This document shows, piece by piece, positions 50,706-59,274 of a DNA stretch of 64,000 nucleotides; position 1 is the stretch's first letter, and each line of letters begins with the position of its first letter. This DNA comes from a virus: positions 62,001 to 126,000 of IMG/VR virus record IMGVR_UViG_3300042261_001312; one strand, written 5' to 3'. The notes under the pieces are model-generated. The model ran no database searches and had not been told where the DNA came from. It was given only the letters and a program-made list of their open reading frames with translations. The position numbers and the translations under genes were made by a program.

Positions 50706-51197
50706 ATGGCAGGAGAAATGATTAGGGGTATCCCATTTGAATACGAACCAAAAAGGGTTAATAGATTCTTTGCTGAATTTTCAGACGAATTAGGAATTGA
50801 AGTTTGGAAAGTGCAAAAATTTAAAAGACCATCAATGAAAATCAATTCAGTACAAATTGATTATATGAACGAAAGAAACTATGTTGCTGGTAGATATAAT
50901 TGGGAAGCAATGAGTATTACGTTCCTTGATCCAATCGGTCCTTCAACATCACAACAACTTATGGAATGGGTTCGTTTGCATGCTGAATCACTCACAGGTC
51001 GTATGGGTTATGCTGCTGGATATAAGAAAAATATTTTATTGAAAGCATTAGACCCAACAGGTGTTGAGGTTGAAAAATGGTTTTTGGAGCAATGTATGAT
51101 TACATCAATTGACTTTGGAGACAACGACTACGGCAATGATGAATTAACAAATATTACTTTGGAAATACAACCGTGGCGCTGCATACTTAACATGTAA
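50706..51197 (+). CDS. Tail tube protein (gp19-like)
   Basis: 163 aa, the same length as T4 gp19. KRVNRFFAEFSDELGI, then PSMKINSVQIDYMNERNYVAG and WEAMSITFLDPIGPSTSQQLMEW are the typical tube strands, followed by LEQCMITSIDFGDNDYG and a C-terminal LEIQPWRC. It forms the hexameric rings of the inner tube. Ends 27 bases before an unusual terminator that holds the next promoter in its loop. Confidence 0.92.
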   Translation: MAGEMIRGIPFEYEPKRVNRFFAEFSDELGIEVWKVQKFKRPSMKINSVQIDYMNERNYVAGRYNWEAMSITFLDPIGPSTSQQLMEWVRLHAESLTGRMGYAAGYKKNILLKALDPTGVEVEKWFLEQCMITSIDFGDNDYGNDELTNITLEIQPWRCILNM

Positions 51198-51223
51198 TCA
51201 GATAGTTAGGTATTATTTAAGTA

Positions 51224-51261
51224 AAATTGCGTAATAAGTATTTATATTTATTACGCAATTT
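51224..51261 (+). terminator. Hairpin with late-type promoter in its loop
   Basis: AAATTGCGTAATAA (51224-51237) pairs perfectly with TTATTACGCAATTT (51248-51261). The 10-base loop is GTATTTATAT, i.e. the promoter motif AGTATTTATA (51237-51246). It can end the tube transcript and start that of the endonuclease, whose ATG is 8 bases further on. Confidence 0.7.
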
Positions 51262-51269
51262 CTTATTAT

Positions 51270-51896
51270 ATGATAACTGGAATATATAAAATTTTAAATA
51301 AAATTAATAATAAGGTTTACATTGGAAGTGCTGTTGACATTAAGAAAAGATGGCGAGACCATAAGTGGGGATTAAATCATAACAAACACCATAATCTACA
51401 TTTACAATCATCATGGAATAAATATGGGGCAGATTCATTTGAATTTATGATATTATTAAAATGTGAGATAGATGATTTGCTAGCAAACGAATTAAATTTA
51501 ATATCTAACTACAATTCATTTGATAATAATTATGGTTATAATGTTAATGACCCCGAAAATAGATTTCTAAATTGTAAGCATTCAGAAAAAACCAAGCAAT
51601 TACTCTCATTACAAAAATTGGGTGATAAAAACCCAATGTATGGAAAATTAGGTGTGGAGCATCCTAAATTTAATAAAAAGGTGTCTATTGAAGGTAGAAA
51701 TAGAATGTCGCTAAGTCATAAAGGAATTCCCACACATAGACAGACAAATGTAAAATTAATGGTAAGTGATATAATTAATATTCGTAAGATGTACCATGAA
51801 GAAAAAATTTCACAACCAAATATTGCAACAGTTTTTAATGTAAGTTATACCACAATTAATAAAATAATTACAAGAAAAACTTGGTCACATATATAA
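51270..51896 (+). CDS. Free-standing GIY-YIG homing endonuclease
   Basis: 208 aa. Nuclease domain at 1-90: GIYKILNKINNKVYIGSAVD, Arg in IKKRWRDH, and the metal Glu in LLANELNLISNY. Then NUMOD3-like repeats (KLGDKNPMYGKLGVEHPKFNK) and a C-terminal helix-turn-helix (ISQPNIATVFNVSYTTINKI). Lies directly behind the tube gene; T4-type phages often carry such genes between late genes. Leader is very short. Confidence 0.88.
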   Translation: MITGIYKILNKINNKVYIGSAVDIKKRWRDHKWGLNHNKHHNLHLQSSWNKYGADSFEFMILLKCEIDDLLANELNLISNYNSFDNNYGYNVNDPENRFLNCKHSEKTKQLLSLQKLGDKNPMYGKLGVEHPKFNKKVSIEGRNRMSLSHKGIPTHRQTNVKLMVSDIINIRKMYHEEKISQPNIATVFNVSYTTINKIITRKTWSHI

Positions 51897-51912
51897 TTTA
51901 AAACAAAGAAAT

Positions 51913-52134
51913 ATGAAATTAAATTTTTGGGAAAAATTCAACAAATTTTTTGGATTTGGTTATTTGGTGAATTTAGGTAATAATGAAATTCACAAATTAG
52001 AAAGTAAACATGCTAATTGTCACACTAATTTAATTAGTAATAAACAATATGTTACAAAAAAAGAAGCATTGTTTATGCTAAAGGGTAAATATGATGGTTG
52101 TAGATTTTGTTGGAAGGAAAAAAACAAAGATTAA
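51913..52134 (+). CDS. Small Cys-containing protein, 73 aa
   Basis: MKLNFWEKFNKFFGFGYLVNL then NNEIHKLESKHANCHTN and a final DGCRFCWKEK. The spacing of His, Cys and the last Cys-x-x-Cys is like the short metal-binding segment of Ada-type or zinc-ribbon proteins. Eighteen bases after the endonuclease gene; may be carried along with it. Function unknown. Confidence 0.5.
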   Translation: MKLNFWEKFNKFFGFGYLVNLGNNEIHKLESKHANCHTNLISNKQYVTKKEALFMLKGKYDGCRFCWKEKNKD

Positions 52135-52926
52135 TCATGCTGCTATTTCAGCAATTCTTTTTGATAAAATTTGACTGATATAATATTGTCTGTTTTTTGT
52201 TTCAATAATCTTATAATTATCGTTATTATGTGAAAACCAAACAAGATAAGATTTGCCCAATTTTATCGGTATATTCTTTTCTATTATTTGTTTGTACAAC
52301 TCTAATTGAAGAGAATATATTTCCAAATCACAATCTTCGAGTAAATATAATTCGTCGAGCAAATGTCTGCTTTTCATTTCACTCGTAAAATCTTTATTGG
52401 TTTTCCAATCCCATATTTGAAACTCTTTTGCTTTGACATTATAAAATAAAATGTCAACCATACCTCCTATGTGAGTTTCTTTGTCATATACAACAAATTC
52501 TGTTCTAATTGGAATTAATTTGCCTTGAACATCATTATAAAAATTATCGACATGCTTTTTTGTAATTCTATATTCTTCCCACACAGGATCAAATCCAAAT
52601 TCATTTAAAATCGTTTGCTTTGGATATTCAAACTTCTTATTTTGAAAAAGGTTTTCAGCATAGTCATGAATTGCTGAACCTTTTATTGTGCCTTTTTTAT
52701 TTATGAAATTCCATGCTCGTAAAACTTCAGAAGGTTTTATATTAAATTGATTTCCTTTATATTGTGACCAATATTGTTCATCAAAATCTTCCTGATATTT
52801 ATGAATAAGAGTAGTTACCGAAATCAATTCATTGTTTTCGGCATAATATTTATGCGGTTCATCATAAAATGTTACATTATTGAACGCAGTAAATAATTCA
52901 CTAGGTATTTCTATGGGAACATTCAT
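52135..52926 (-). CDS. PD-(D/E)XK nuclease, RecB/Cas4-like
   Basis: 263 aa from ATG 52926 (the upstream TTG is less likely). Nuclease motifs in order: GSAIHDYAENLF (the His of motif I, about 83), THIGGMVDILFYN (Asp about 158), FQIWDWKTNKDF (Asp-x-Lys core, about 171-175) and IYSLQLELYKQII (motif with Gln and Tyr). An early VTTLIHKYQEDFDEQYW is the usual N-terminal part. Probably an exonuclease in phage recombination or host DNA breakdown. It has its own host-like promoter, unlike the surrounding late baseplate genes. Confidence 0.8.
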   Translation of the reverse strand: MNVPIEIPSELFTAFNNVTFYDEPHKYYAENNELISVTTLIHKYQEDFDEQYWSQYKGNQFNIKPSEVLRAWNFINKKGTIKGSAIHDYAENLFQNKKFEYPKQTILNEFGFDPVWEEYRITKKHVDNFYNDVQGKLIPIRTEFVVYDKETHIGGMVDILFYNVKAKEFQIWDWKTNKDFTSEMKSRHLLDELYLLEDCDLEIYSLQLELYKQIIEKNIPIKLGKSYLVWFSHNNDNYKIIETKNRQYYISQILSKRIAEIAA

Positions 52927-52932
52927 GAGGGG

Positions 52933-52962
52933 CAAATATACAAAAATTTAATTAATTACAAT
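52933..52962 (-). promoter_or_regulatory. Host-like (early) promoter
   Basis: Minus strand: ATTG (52962-52959), 18-base spacer, TATATTTG (52940-52933). The ATG is only 6 bases further on, so the message would be leaderless or nearly so. Overlaps the 3-prime end of the spike gene. Confidence 0.55.
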
Positions 52963-53829
52963 GTTTTTTTGTAAAATTGCCTCAAAATTAATTTTCTCTA
53001 AATCGAGAATTGCAGAAGTTTTGTCTGCTGGCAGATTAGAATATCCGTGAATGTGGTTAATTAATGCATTTCTCATTATATTCAATGCTTCTACTAGAAC
53101 ATCACCTCTTGTCATTGGATGCCCTTCCGCAAATATTCTTTCCCTGTCTTTTTGTTCTACTCTTGCTGGTTTGAATTGTGGTGTTCCAGTATGTGATATT
53201 AATGCAATTTTATCACTCATAACAACAGTACTACTTTGATAACCAGTGCTTCCCGTTTTTGATTCGTAAACAAGGCTAATGTCTGCAGGATTTTTGGTGT
53301 TAAGTTTTAAAATATTATCATTTTCGTGTTTTCCTGCTCTAATATGTACTTCATTTATTCGTACTATAACATCGGCATTAATTCTACCAACAAGTGCCAC
53401 ATCGGTTTTTAATGGAAATACACCATCTGCATCAGGATATGTTGATGGTGCTGGACTTGGTATGGTCAATGCCATGTTGGTTGTTGATAATGCCGTATAT
53501 ACTGAATCATATCCAATTTTCTGTGGTTGAGAAATAACACTTCCCATCCAATATCTACTTCTTTCTGGATATTTAATATCTTCAATAAAAACTCTAACGA
53601 CTTCGCCAACTTGAGGATAAATATGGAAAAATTTAGGCAATAATGGATAACACCAAGGTAAATCAGCATTAGGTGTTTTATTATCAAGTCCTAATATTTT
53701 AACTTGAATTCTTCCACCGTCCGTTGAATCTTCAATAGAAATAACTTCACCATAATATATTGTTCTGGTGACTGATGTATTGTCTTCAGGTCTATAAGGG
53801 TTACTTATTTGTATATATGGTTTATCCAT
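52948..53829 (-). CDS. Baseplate spike protein with OB domain (gp5/VgrG-like)
   Basis: 293 aa. Residues 20-100 form the OB-fold of tail spikes: TIYYGEVISIEDSTDGGRI, QVKILGLDNKTP, DLPWCYPLLPKFFHIYPQVG and VVRVFIED. The rest includes DVALVGRINADVIVRINEVH, IRAGKH and ALINHIHGY, which could be the start of a short beta-helix. Unlike T4 gp5 it has no lysozyme domain; the transglycosylase at 18434-19273 may supply that job. Overlaps the preceding gene by one base. Confidence 0.7.
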   Translation of the reverse strand: MDKPYIQISNPYRPEDNTSVTRTIYYGEVISIEDSTDGGRIQVKILGLDNKTPNADLPWCYPLLPKFFHIYPQVGEVVRVFIEDIKYPERSRYWMGSVISQPQKIGYDSVYTALSTTNMALTIPSPAPSTYPDADGVFPLKTDVALVGRINADVIVRINEVHIRAGKHENDNILKLNTKNPADISLVYESKTGSTGYQSSTVVMSDKIALISHTGTPQFKPARVEQKDRERIFAEGHPMTRGDVLVEALNIMRNALINHIHGYSNLPADKTSAILDLEKINFEAILQKNIVIN

Positions 53830-54035
53830 TATCTTTTTGTAATTTCTTCAATTAATGCAATATATTTTTTTTCTAAATTATTAAGTATTTCAAGTTTATC
53901 GTTAACAATTCTTTCAATATTCTCAATTTCATAAGAATGATTAACAATTTCGCCCTTTAATTGTTCATGTTTTTGTTGAATATCATTTATCATTTTATTC
54001 AACTCAATTAAGGTATAATTACTATAATCTTCCAT
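53829..54035 (-). CDS. Small coiled-coil protein, 68 aa
   Basis: Heptad-like helix throughout: YTLIELNKMINDIQQKHEQL then IENIERIVNDKLEILNNLEK. One-base overlaps with genes on both sides (baseplate operon). May be a chaperone or small trimerising part of the spike; inference from position. Confidence 0.6.
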   Translation of the reverse strand: MEDYSNYTLIELNKMINDIQQKHEQLKGEIVNHSYEIENIERIVNDKLEILNNLEKKYIALIEEITKR

Positions 54036-54442
54036 TATTGAATTACTCCATATCCTTTAATAAATGTAATTGTTGATCCAAAAACTGAAACAGGACCTGT
54101 TGGTGAAATACCTGCTGCTGAGAGTGCAATCCCGGGTGGAACTGCCACACTAATAATGGCATCTTGTTGAAGCGCATTTATGATTTCTTCAACCCTGATT
54201 CTTTCCATTATTTCATCAGGACTAACTCCACCAGAAGGTAATGCTCCAACGGGTAATCCCGCTTCGCTTTTTCTGGCAATAATGCGTGAAGCAATTTTTA
54301 TTGGTGACAAACCAGCACGTTGAGGTACACCAAATAAAATAAGTGGTGTTGGAACGGGTGGCGGACCGCCAATCGACGATAATTGTAATATTTTATCAAA
54401 ACCGCCAATAATTGATTCTGCACTATTGAAGTCAATTGCCAT
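54035..54442 (-). CDS. Baseplate-type protein, 135 aa
   Basis: Low-charge, Gly/Pro/Ile-rich: SSIGGPPPVPTPLILFGVP, then VPPGIALSAAGISPTGPVSV and TITFIKGYGVIQ. The repeated Pro-Gly turns fit a small beta structure such as a spike tip or a bushing protein, but no PAAR metal motif (His) is present. In the late baseplate operon. No family recognised. Confidence 0.55.
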   Translation of the reverse strand: MAIDFNSAESIIGGFDKILQLSSIGGPPPVPTPLILFGVPQRAGLSPIKIASRIIARKSEAGLPVGALPSGGVSPDEIMERIRVEEIINALQQDAIISVAVPPGIALSAAGISPTGPVSVFGSTITFIKGYGVIQ

Positions 54443-54443
54443 A

Positions 54444-54617
54444 TTAATTTGCTTTTAGTTTTTTAATACTTATCCATTTCCAACCTAAAAACAATCTAGT
54501 TGCGAATCTCCTAAACCAATTAGGTTTAGTTGTTGTTGCAAGTTGTGTTCCATTAACATCTCCATCAATAAGATACACACCAACGAACTGCTTGTTTAAT
54601 TTCTGATCTACTATCAT
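54444..54617 (-). CDS. Small protein, 57 aa
   Basis: ATG at 54617, TAA at 54446-54444; MIVDQKLNKQFVGVYLIDGD then KPNWFRRFATRLFLGWKW. Basic C-terminal half with aromatic residues, possibly membrane-touching. It fills the gap between two baseplate genes with 1-base spacing to the next gene, which supports it being real. Confidence 0.6.
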   Translation of the reverse strand: MIVDQKLNKQFVGVYLIDGDVNGTQLATTTKPNWFRRFATRLFLGWKWISIKKLKAN

Positions 54618-54635
54618 AACAAATATAATTTACAA

Positions 54636-55955
54636 TTATCCAGTGCTGATTGCACTTGTTATTTTTTGAGGTAATAAACTTTTCAATATTTTCTTAAATT
54701 GATTTATCTTCTCGTTTAAGATTTCTCTAATTATTGGCTTTAATAATAGAACCAAATATTTTTTAACAGTATTAAAAATATATTCATTAATCATTTTCAA
54801 TATTTCTTTTATATTACAAGCAATGAATATTTTAAATTTTTTTAAATCATCAATTGGATTACCTAATTGAACAACACCATTTTGAAATGCGCTGGTAATA
54901 CCCAAGATCGTTCTTATCTGCGGAGTAGTTGCTAATGCCTTACTCATTTCTAATGCGATGTATCTGATTAGTCTCTGAAAAAAACCATCTTTTATTGACT
55001 GACTATTCTCGCTTGCAACATCTTGATTTGAAATACTTTCATCAATTGTATTATCAATTTGATTACTAACATAAAATTCGTCAGTTGATCCCGATATATT
55101 TGATATTGTTGTACTTAAACTATCAATATTTAAACTTGCTGCATATAATCCACAACCCATATTATAATTAAGAACACCATTTACCATTTCATTTGCTTTT
55201 GCCATTAATTCATCATAATCGTTTGGCAATAATTCAAATGTATCATTATTGTCATCTATTACTTGTTCAATTAATTTATCAACAACTAATTCTTGATATG
55301 TTTCATTAACAGTTTTATTCTGATTTGATGTTACACTACCATATAACTTATTCATGACATTTGTCATGAATTCCTTTTTATCTAAAAGAGTTAAACTGTC
55401 AATGTAATTATTAGTCCATGCACCAATTGATGCTGCGGGGTTTCCTTTAAAAGTAATTTCATCGGTATATGGTGAATATGTCATATTCAGTCCACCAATA
55501 CTTGTAGTACTTTCGTTTTTTATTGCATTATAAAGTAAGTTATCAAAATTTGGCTTAACTTGATCATACAGTAGATTACCGACTTTTGAATCTGGACTTG
55601 TTTTAAACTTACCATATACATCAATATCCTTGACAGGAATTTGATATCCTGTTGTAGTAAATGTTGTAGGTAAACCATCACCTGAATTAAATTGTGTCAC
55701 TTGTTTTTTCAATGCGTCTTTCATTTTGGTTTCTGCATTGTCAACTAATTTGGTGAATAATTCCCCCGTTAATTTTTTAAGTGCTTCAGTACCAACAATA
55801 ACTTTTAACGTATCTAATAAAAATGGTACAATATCTTCTTTGTTATTAATAGACGGAAAAAGATTTGTATCTTTCGTTCTATTAACATTTTGTACCATTG
55901 ATGTATATGCACCAATTTTAGTAAAAACATTCTTTTTATCGTCAAGTAAACTCAT
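54636..55955 (-). CDS. Baseplate-type structural protein, 439 aa
   Basis: Starts MSLLDDKKNVFTKIGAYTSM. Helical at the start (residues 40-90) and end (VKKYLVLLLKPIIREILNEK, FKKILKSLLP), strand-rich in the middle (GGLNMTYSPYTDEITFKG). No family recognised. Overlaps the 129-aa gene by one base. By operon and size it is a wedge or hub-associated baseplate protein. Confidence 0.5.
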   Translation of the reverse strand: MSLLDDKKNVFTKIGAYTSMVQNVNRTKDTNLFPSINNKEDIVPFLLDTLKVIVGTEALKKLTGELFTKLVDNAETKMKDALKKQVTQFNSGDGLPTTFTTTGYQIPVKDIDVYGKFKTSPDSKVGNLLYDQVKPNFDNLLYNAIKNESTTSIGGLNMTYSPYTDEITFKGNPAASIGAWTNNYIDSLTLLDKKEFMTNVMNKLYGSVTSNQNKTVNETYQELVVDKLIEQVIDDNNDTFELLPNDYDELMAKANEMVNGVLNYNMGCGLYAASLNIDSLSTTISNISGSTDEFYVSNQIDNTIDESISNQDVASENSQSIKDGFFQRLIRYIALEMSKALATTPQIRTILGITSAFQNGVVQLGNPIDDLKKFKIFIACNIKEILKMINEYIFNTVKKYLVLLLKPIIREILNEKINQFKKILKSLLPQKITSAISTG

Positions 55956-56344
55956 TACGATCTTTTTTCTCTTTCTTTTCGTTCAACTTCTTTTTGAACA
56001 AAATTTAATAATTCTTGTCTTCTTTCTGGAGTTATTTCACCAGTTTCTTCTGCTTTGGATGGGGTATTATTACCGTTGTTAGATTTATTATCAAAAACCA
56101 CCTCTTTTAAATATTTTAATAACATTATTTTCTGATCTTGGTTTTTTGCTTCTGCGGAAATAAGTTTAACAATTTGGTCACCAATAGCAGCAATTTCACC
56201 GCCTTCTTTTACTTTAATTTCCCATTTAGTAAAAAGTCTCGTAATTTTTGCCTTGATGTTGTGACTTTCGTCATATATTTCCTGAAGTAGTTTATTTACA
56301 CTTTCTTCATCAAATTGTAATCGTTTTCTTTGTGGTCTTGCCAT
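55955..56344 (-). CDS. Charged helical protein, 129 aa
   Basis: Basic start (MARPQRKRLQFDEESVNKLL), long helices, end KEVERKEREKRS. First gene of the late baseplate operon, 19 bases after a late-type promoter (56364-56373). Probably a baseplate assembly factor by position; no motif. Confidence 0.55.
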   Translation of the reverse strand: MARPQRKRLQFDEESVNKLLQEIYDESHNIKAKITRLFTKWEIKVKEGGEIAAIGDQIVKLISAEAKNQDQKIMLLKYLKEVVFDNKSNNGNNTPSKAEETGEITPERRQELLNFVQKEVERKEREKRS

Positions 56345-56363
56345 GATAATTAGTTTTAGTACA

Positions 56364-56373
56364 TATAAATACT
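56364..56373 (-). promoter_or_regulatory. Late-type promoter motif AGTATTTATA
   Basis: Minus strand, 19 bases before the ATG at 56344. Confidence 0.7.
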
Positions 56374-56403
56374 AATAATAATTATTTAGAAAAGATTGAT
56401 TAT

Positions 56404-57273
56404 TTAGTCATCTAAATAATCAATCTTTTCAATAAAGTATATATCTTTAAATGGTTTAATTGCTACTCGTATTTCTTTGGTTGATAGTGCAGTCTGTTCT
56501 TTCAAGAAAAACAAAATTTTGTTTTTTGCAAATTTATTTGTAATTCTTTTATTATATTTACCGTCTGGACTATCTTCCATAAAGAGTACATGCCAATTCT
56601 TTAAAACATTTACGATTGCATCACCCACAATGATTTCATTTTTCTTCATTGTGGAATCGGTATTAATTTTAGATTCAATCTTATCAATTACACTATTAAT
56701 TAATTTTTCTAATTGATGTTGATTTTCCATTTCGATTTCATATGTATATTCTGAATTCTCATTTATTTCATCAACATAATCATCAAAAGATAAATTAATT
56801 TTCTTTTCGGTATAACTTTTCTTGCTATGATCTTTGTAATAATTTCTGATTATGGTTTGACAGTAACTAAATGCTTTTGAATTAAATATTCTGTAATTAT
56901 TACTGCTATCTTCTTTTATTAAAGATAATAATCTTTCATTAGCATCTTCTGCCAGCCAAAATCTATTATTTACATCCAATTTAGTCCATTTACTAGTGCC
57001 TACTTTATTGAATTCGAGAATGAATGGTCTATATTTGACCATATGTTCGATTAAATGTGTTAAAGCATTCGATTCCACTTCATTCATATCATAATTACCA
57101 ATATGTATGGGATAACGTCTTAATATAGATTGAATCATTTTTCGAAAAGGTTCAATAAGAATTTCATTATATATCTTATTTTTCTCTTCCAGTGAATTTG
57201 ATTTTATGTAATCTAAAACTGCCTTCTCTTCCCTTTCTGCAAAATACGGTGTACTATTTTCATTTTCCATCAT
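56404..57273 (-). CDS. Late sigma factor, gp55-like
   Basis: 289 aa. Sigma region 2 features: LIEPFRKMIQSILRRYPIHI, MNEVESNALTHLIEHMVKY (core-binding helix) and KAFSYCQTIIRNYYKDHSKKS (promoter-melting/-10 helix), followed by the acidic linker LSFDDYVDEINENSEY. Regions 3 and 4 of host sigma are missing, as in T4 gp55 (185 aa), which recognises only a -10-like late motif TATAAATA. Here the matching motif would be AGTATTTATA, found before the structural genes. Last gene of a minus-strand operon with no late-type motif. Confidence 0.7.
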   Translation of the reverse strand: MMENENSTPYFAEREEKAVLDYIKSNSLEEKNKIYNEILIEPFRKMIQSILRRYPIHIGNYDMNEVESNALTHLIEHMVKYRPFILEFNKVGTSKWTKLDVNNRFWLAEDANERLLSLIKEDSSNNYRIFNSKAFSYCQTIIRNYYKDHSKKSYTEKKINLSFDDYVDEINENSEYTYEIEMENQHQLEKLINSVIDKIESKINTDSTMKKNEIIVGDAIVNVLKNWHVLFMEDSPDGKYNKRITNKFAKNKILFFLKEQTALSTKEIRVAIKPFKDIYFIEKIDYLDD

Positions 57274-57295
57274 TTAAAATAGGTTCAACATGAAA

Positions 57296-58105
57296 TTATT
57301 GTTTATGTACAACCTGTAGATTAAGTCTAGATGTATCGATAGTCCTGTCTGTAGTAAAATTTGCTTCAGTTGTTGCAACATCAAACCAGAATTTTCTTTC
57401 ATTCATTGACATGGTTTTCAAATATCCGTCAAAAAGACTATCTTCTCTTGAAGCAAGGTGTTTGTATCCAATTTTCGGCATTGAAAATACTTTACATGCA
57501 TTGTTTAATGCTCTGAGTAAGAACTCATACATAAAACTTAATTTAATGTTTGATTTATATCCACCAATATTTAAAAATTCTGATTTTTTAATAACAGCAC
57601 CCGACAATTTGAAGTCAGTATATTGTTTAAGTGCATTTGCATTTAAATAACCCATTTCACCATTTTCTCCAACGAATTGTTGTGCCCAAACAGTTTCATT
57701 TGTTAATTTAATTCCTTCATTTTTTTCATTGACTTCAATCATCATAGTTAAAAACACATCAATATCAGGATATGATTGAACATATTTATTTGCATTTTTG
57801 AAAAATGTTGTACTATATTCGTCATCGAATTCAAGCACTGTAAAATAATCAGTAGTTACTGATTTAACTGCAAGATTTACTTGTGACTGATAATCAGTTT
57901 TTTCTTCATTTTTCACATAAGTAACTTGTAAGTTAGCATATGTATGTGATTTAACTTGTTCTTCAATTTCAGGTGGATATACCACAACCAAATTAGGTGC
58001 TTCTGTGGCATTTTCTTGTTTAACAATTGATTCAATTGCTTTATCTAAGTAATTCTTAACTACTTCGTTGTATTCGTGTATTGGAATTATTACTGAAATA
58101 TTCAT
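57296..58105 (-). CDS. Glycosyltransferase family 2-like (GT-A)
   Basis: 269 aa. N-terminal nucleotide-sugar fold: MNISVIIPIHEYNEVVKNYL, VVVYPPEIE, then the metal site as VLEFDDEYSTTF (in place of DxD, about 95). A later KLSGAVIKKSEFLNIGGYKS is the usual acceptor-side Gly-Gly stretch. It transfers a sugar to an unknown acceptor: modified phage DNA, host surface glycan or virion protein. In one operon with a GT-B enzyme and a HAD-like protein. Confidence 0.72.
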   Translation of the reverse strand: MNISVIIPIHEYNEVVKNYLDKAIESIVKQENATEAPNLVVVYPPEIEEQVKSHTYANLQVTYVKNEEKTDYQSQVNLAVKSVTTDYFTVLEFDDEYSTTFFKNANKYVQSYPDIDVFLTMMIEVNEKNEGIKLTNETVWAQQFVGENGEMGYLNANALKQYTDFKLSGAVIKKSEFLNIGGYKSNIKLSFMYEFLLRALNNACKVFSMPKIGYKHLASREDSLFDGYLKTMSMNERKFWFDVATTEANFTTDRTIDTSRLNLQVVHKQ

Positions 58106-58128
58106 TTTTATATATTTTTAATTTAAAA

Positions 58129-59271
58129 TTATTCTTTTACTTCTGGTTCAATTGCTTTTTGAAGTAATTCTACTCTTTGATTAATAAATCCTTGGTATAT
58201 TTCGATTAATTGTGCTTCTGCTGCTTCTTGTGTATATTTAGATGCAACTTTATCCATCGATTCATATAATTTATCATCAATATTATCATCCAAGAACTTA
58301 ATCAATACTTCACCAATTAATACAGGTAAATCGTAAAAATTTTCAGTCCAAACACCAGCACCTTCAACGATACCAACTGCAACACCATTTTCATCTCTTT
58401 CAACCAAATATTCTGGCATAATATCAGGTTTTAAACCAACAGGCACTACTCCTGATTTCATGCATTCAAGTGGGAAAGTACCAAAAGAAGCAATCCTGTC
58501 CACCCATACAGCAGCACAATTACCTTGAAGTCTTTTTGCAAAGTCAACCCTGCGCATTGCTTGCGGTGGTTTGCTTTTGGTAAGCATTGGGTCAAATGTT
58601 ACCCAACTATATTGCGGGAATCTGCTAAAGAATAATTTAACAAGTTTTGAAATTTCGTTAGCATTTCTACCAATTACCGAAATAACTGGTTTTTGAGGCA
58701 ATTTTGATTTTTCAAAATAATCAGGAATACCGATATTGTAAGTTTTAATGTTGAATTTATTAATACCGTAGAAAGATTCAACCCATTCTTTTACCGTTTG
58801 AGATGTGGTAATAATATCGTTAATACCAAATGCTTTCCAATCAGTACCCGGGATCAATGCATTAACCATATAGTCAACCGATTGTAATAATCCCACACGC
58901 ACACAAGGTAAGTTTTTAGTTTGTTCCATTACGTTTGAATAAACTTCGGGAATTACCATCACGTCTTCAGGACCTACCGTTAGTTTTGGATCAGCCATTG
59001 ACATATGTTTGAAATTAGTGAGTTCTTTTTCGATCCATGTTGGAATTACATAGTCACCTTTTTCTACTAAGATTACTACTTCATATCCCATATTTTTTAC
59101 TACCGTTGCGTGAAAATAAATTTCATATACACTGGCAACAGGAGTCTGTGCTTCTGGAACACAGAATAAAAATTTTGATTTTTTATCTGCTATTCTACTA
59201 AGAGATGCTTTAATTTTTTCAATCTTTTCTAATTCAGCATTCTGTGCTTCATTATTTAATAATTCGCTCAT
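58129..59271 (-). CDS. Glycosyltransferase, GT-B (family 4-like)
   Basis: 380 aa. N-terminal Rossmann-like half with FLFCVPEAQTPVASVYEIYF and VEKGDYVIPTWIEKE; C-terminal half with KPVISVIGRNANEISKLVKL and the donor-binding ASFGTFPLECMKSGVVPVG, where the Glu in the ExxxxxxxG arrangement binds the nucleotide sugar. Preceded by a 25-residue charged helix. Paired with the GT-A gene downstream, which suggests two-step glycosylation of one target. Confidence 0.7.
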   Translation of the reverse strand: MSELLNNEAQNAELEKIEKIKASLSRIADKKSKFLFCVPEAQTPVASVYEIYFHATVVKNMGYEVVILVEKGDYVIPTWIEKELTNFKHMSMADPKLTVGPEDVMVIPEVYSNVMEQTKNLPCVRVGLLQSVDYMVNALIPGTDWKAFGINDIITTSQTVKEWVESFYGINKFNIKTYNIGIPDYFEKSKLPQKPVISVIGRNANEISKLVKLFFSRFPQYSWVTFDPMLTKSKPPQAMRRVDFAKRLQGNCAAVWVDRIASFGTFPLECMKSGVVPVGLKPDIMPEYLVERDENGVAVGIVEGAGVWTENFYDLPVLIGEVLIKFLDDNIDDKLYESMDKVASKYTQEAAEAQLIEIYQGFINQRVELLQKAIEPEVKE

Positions 59272-59274
59272 TTT

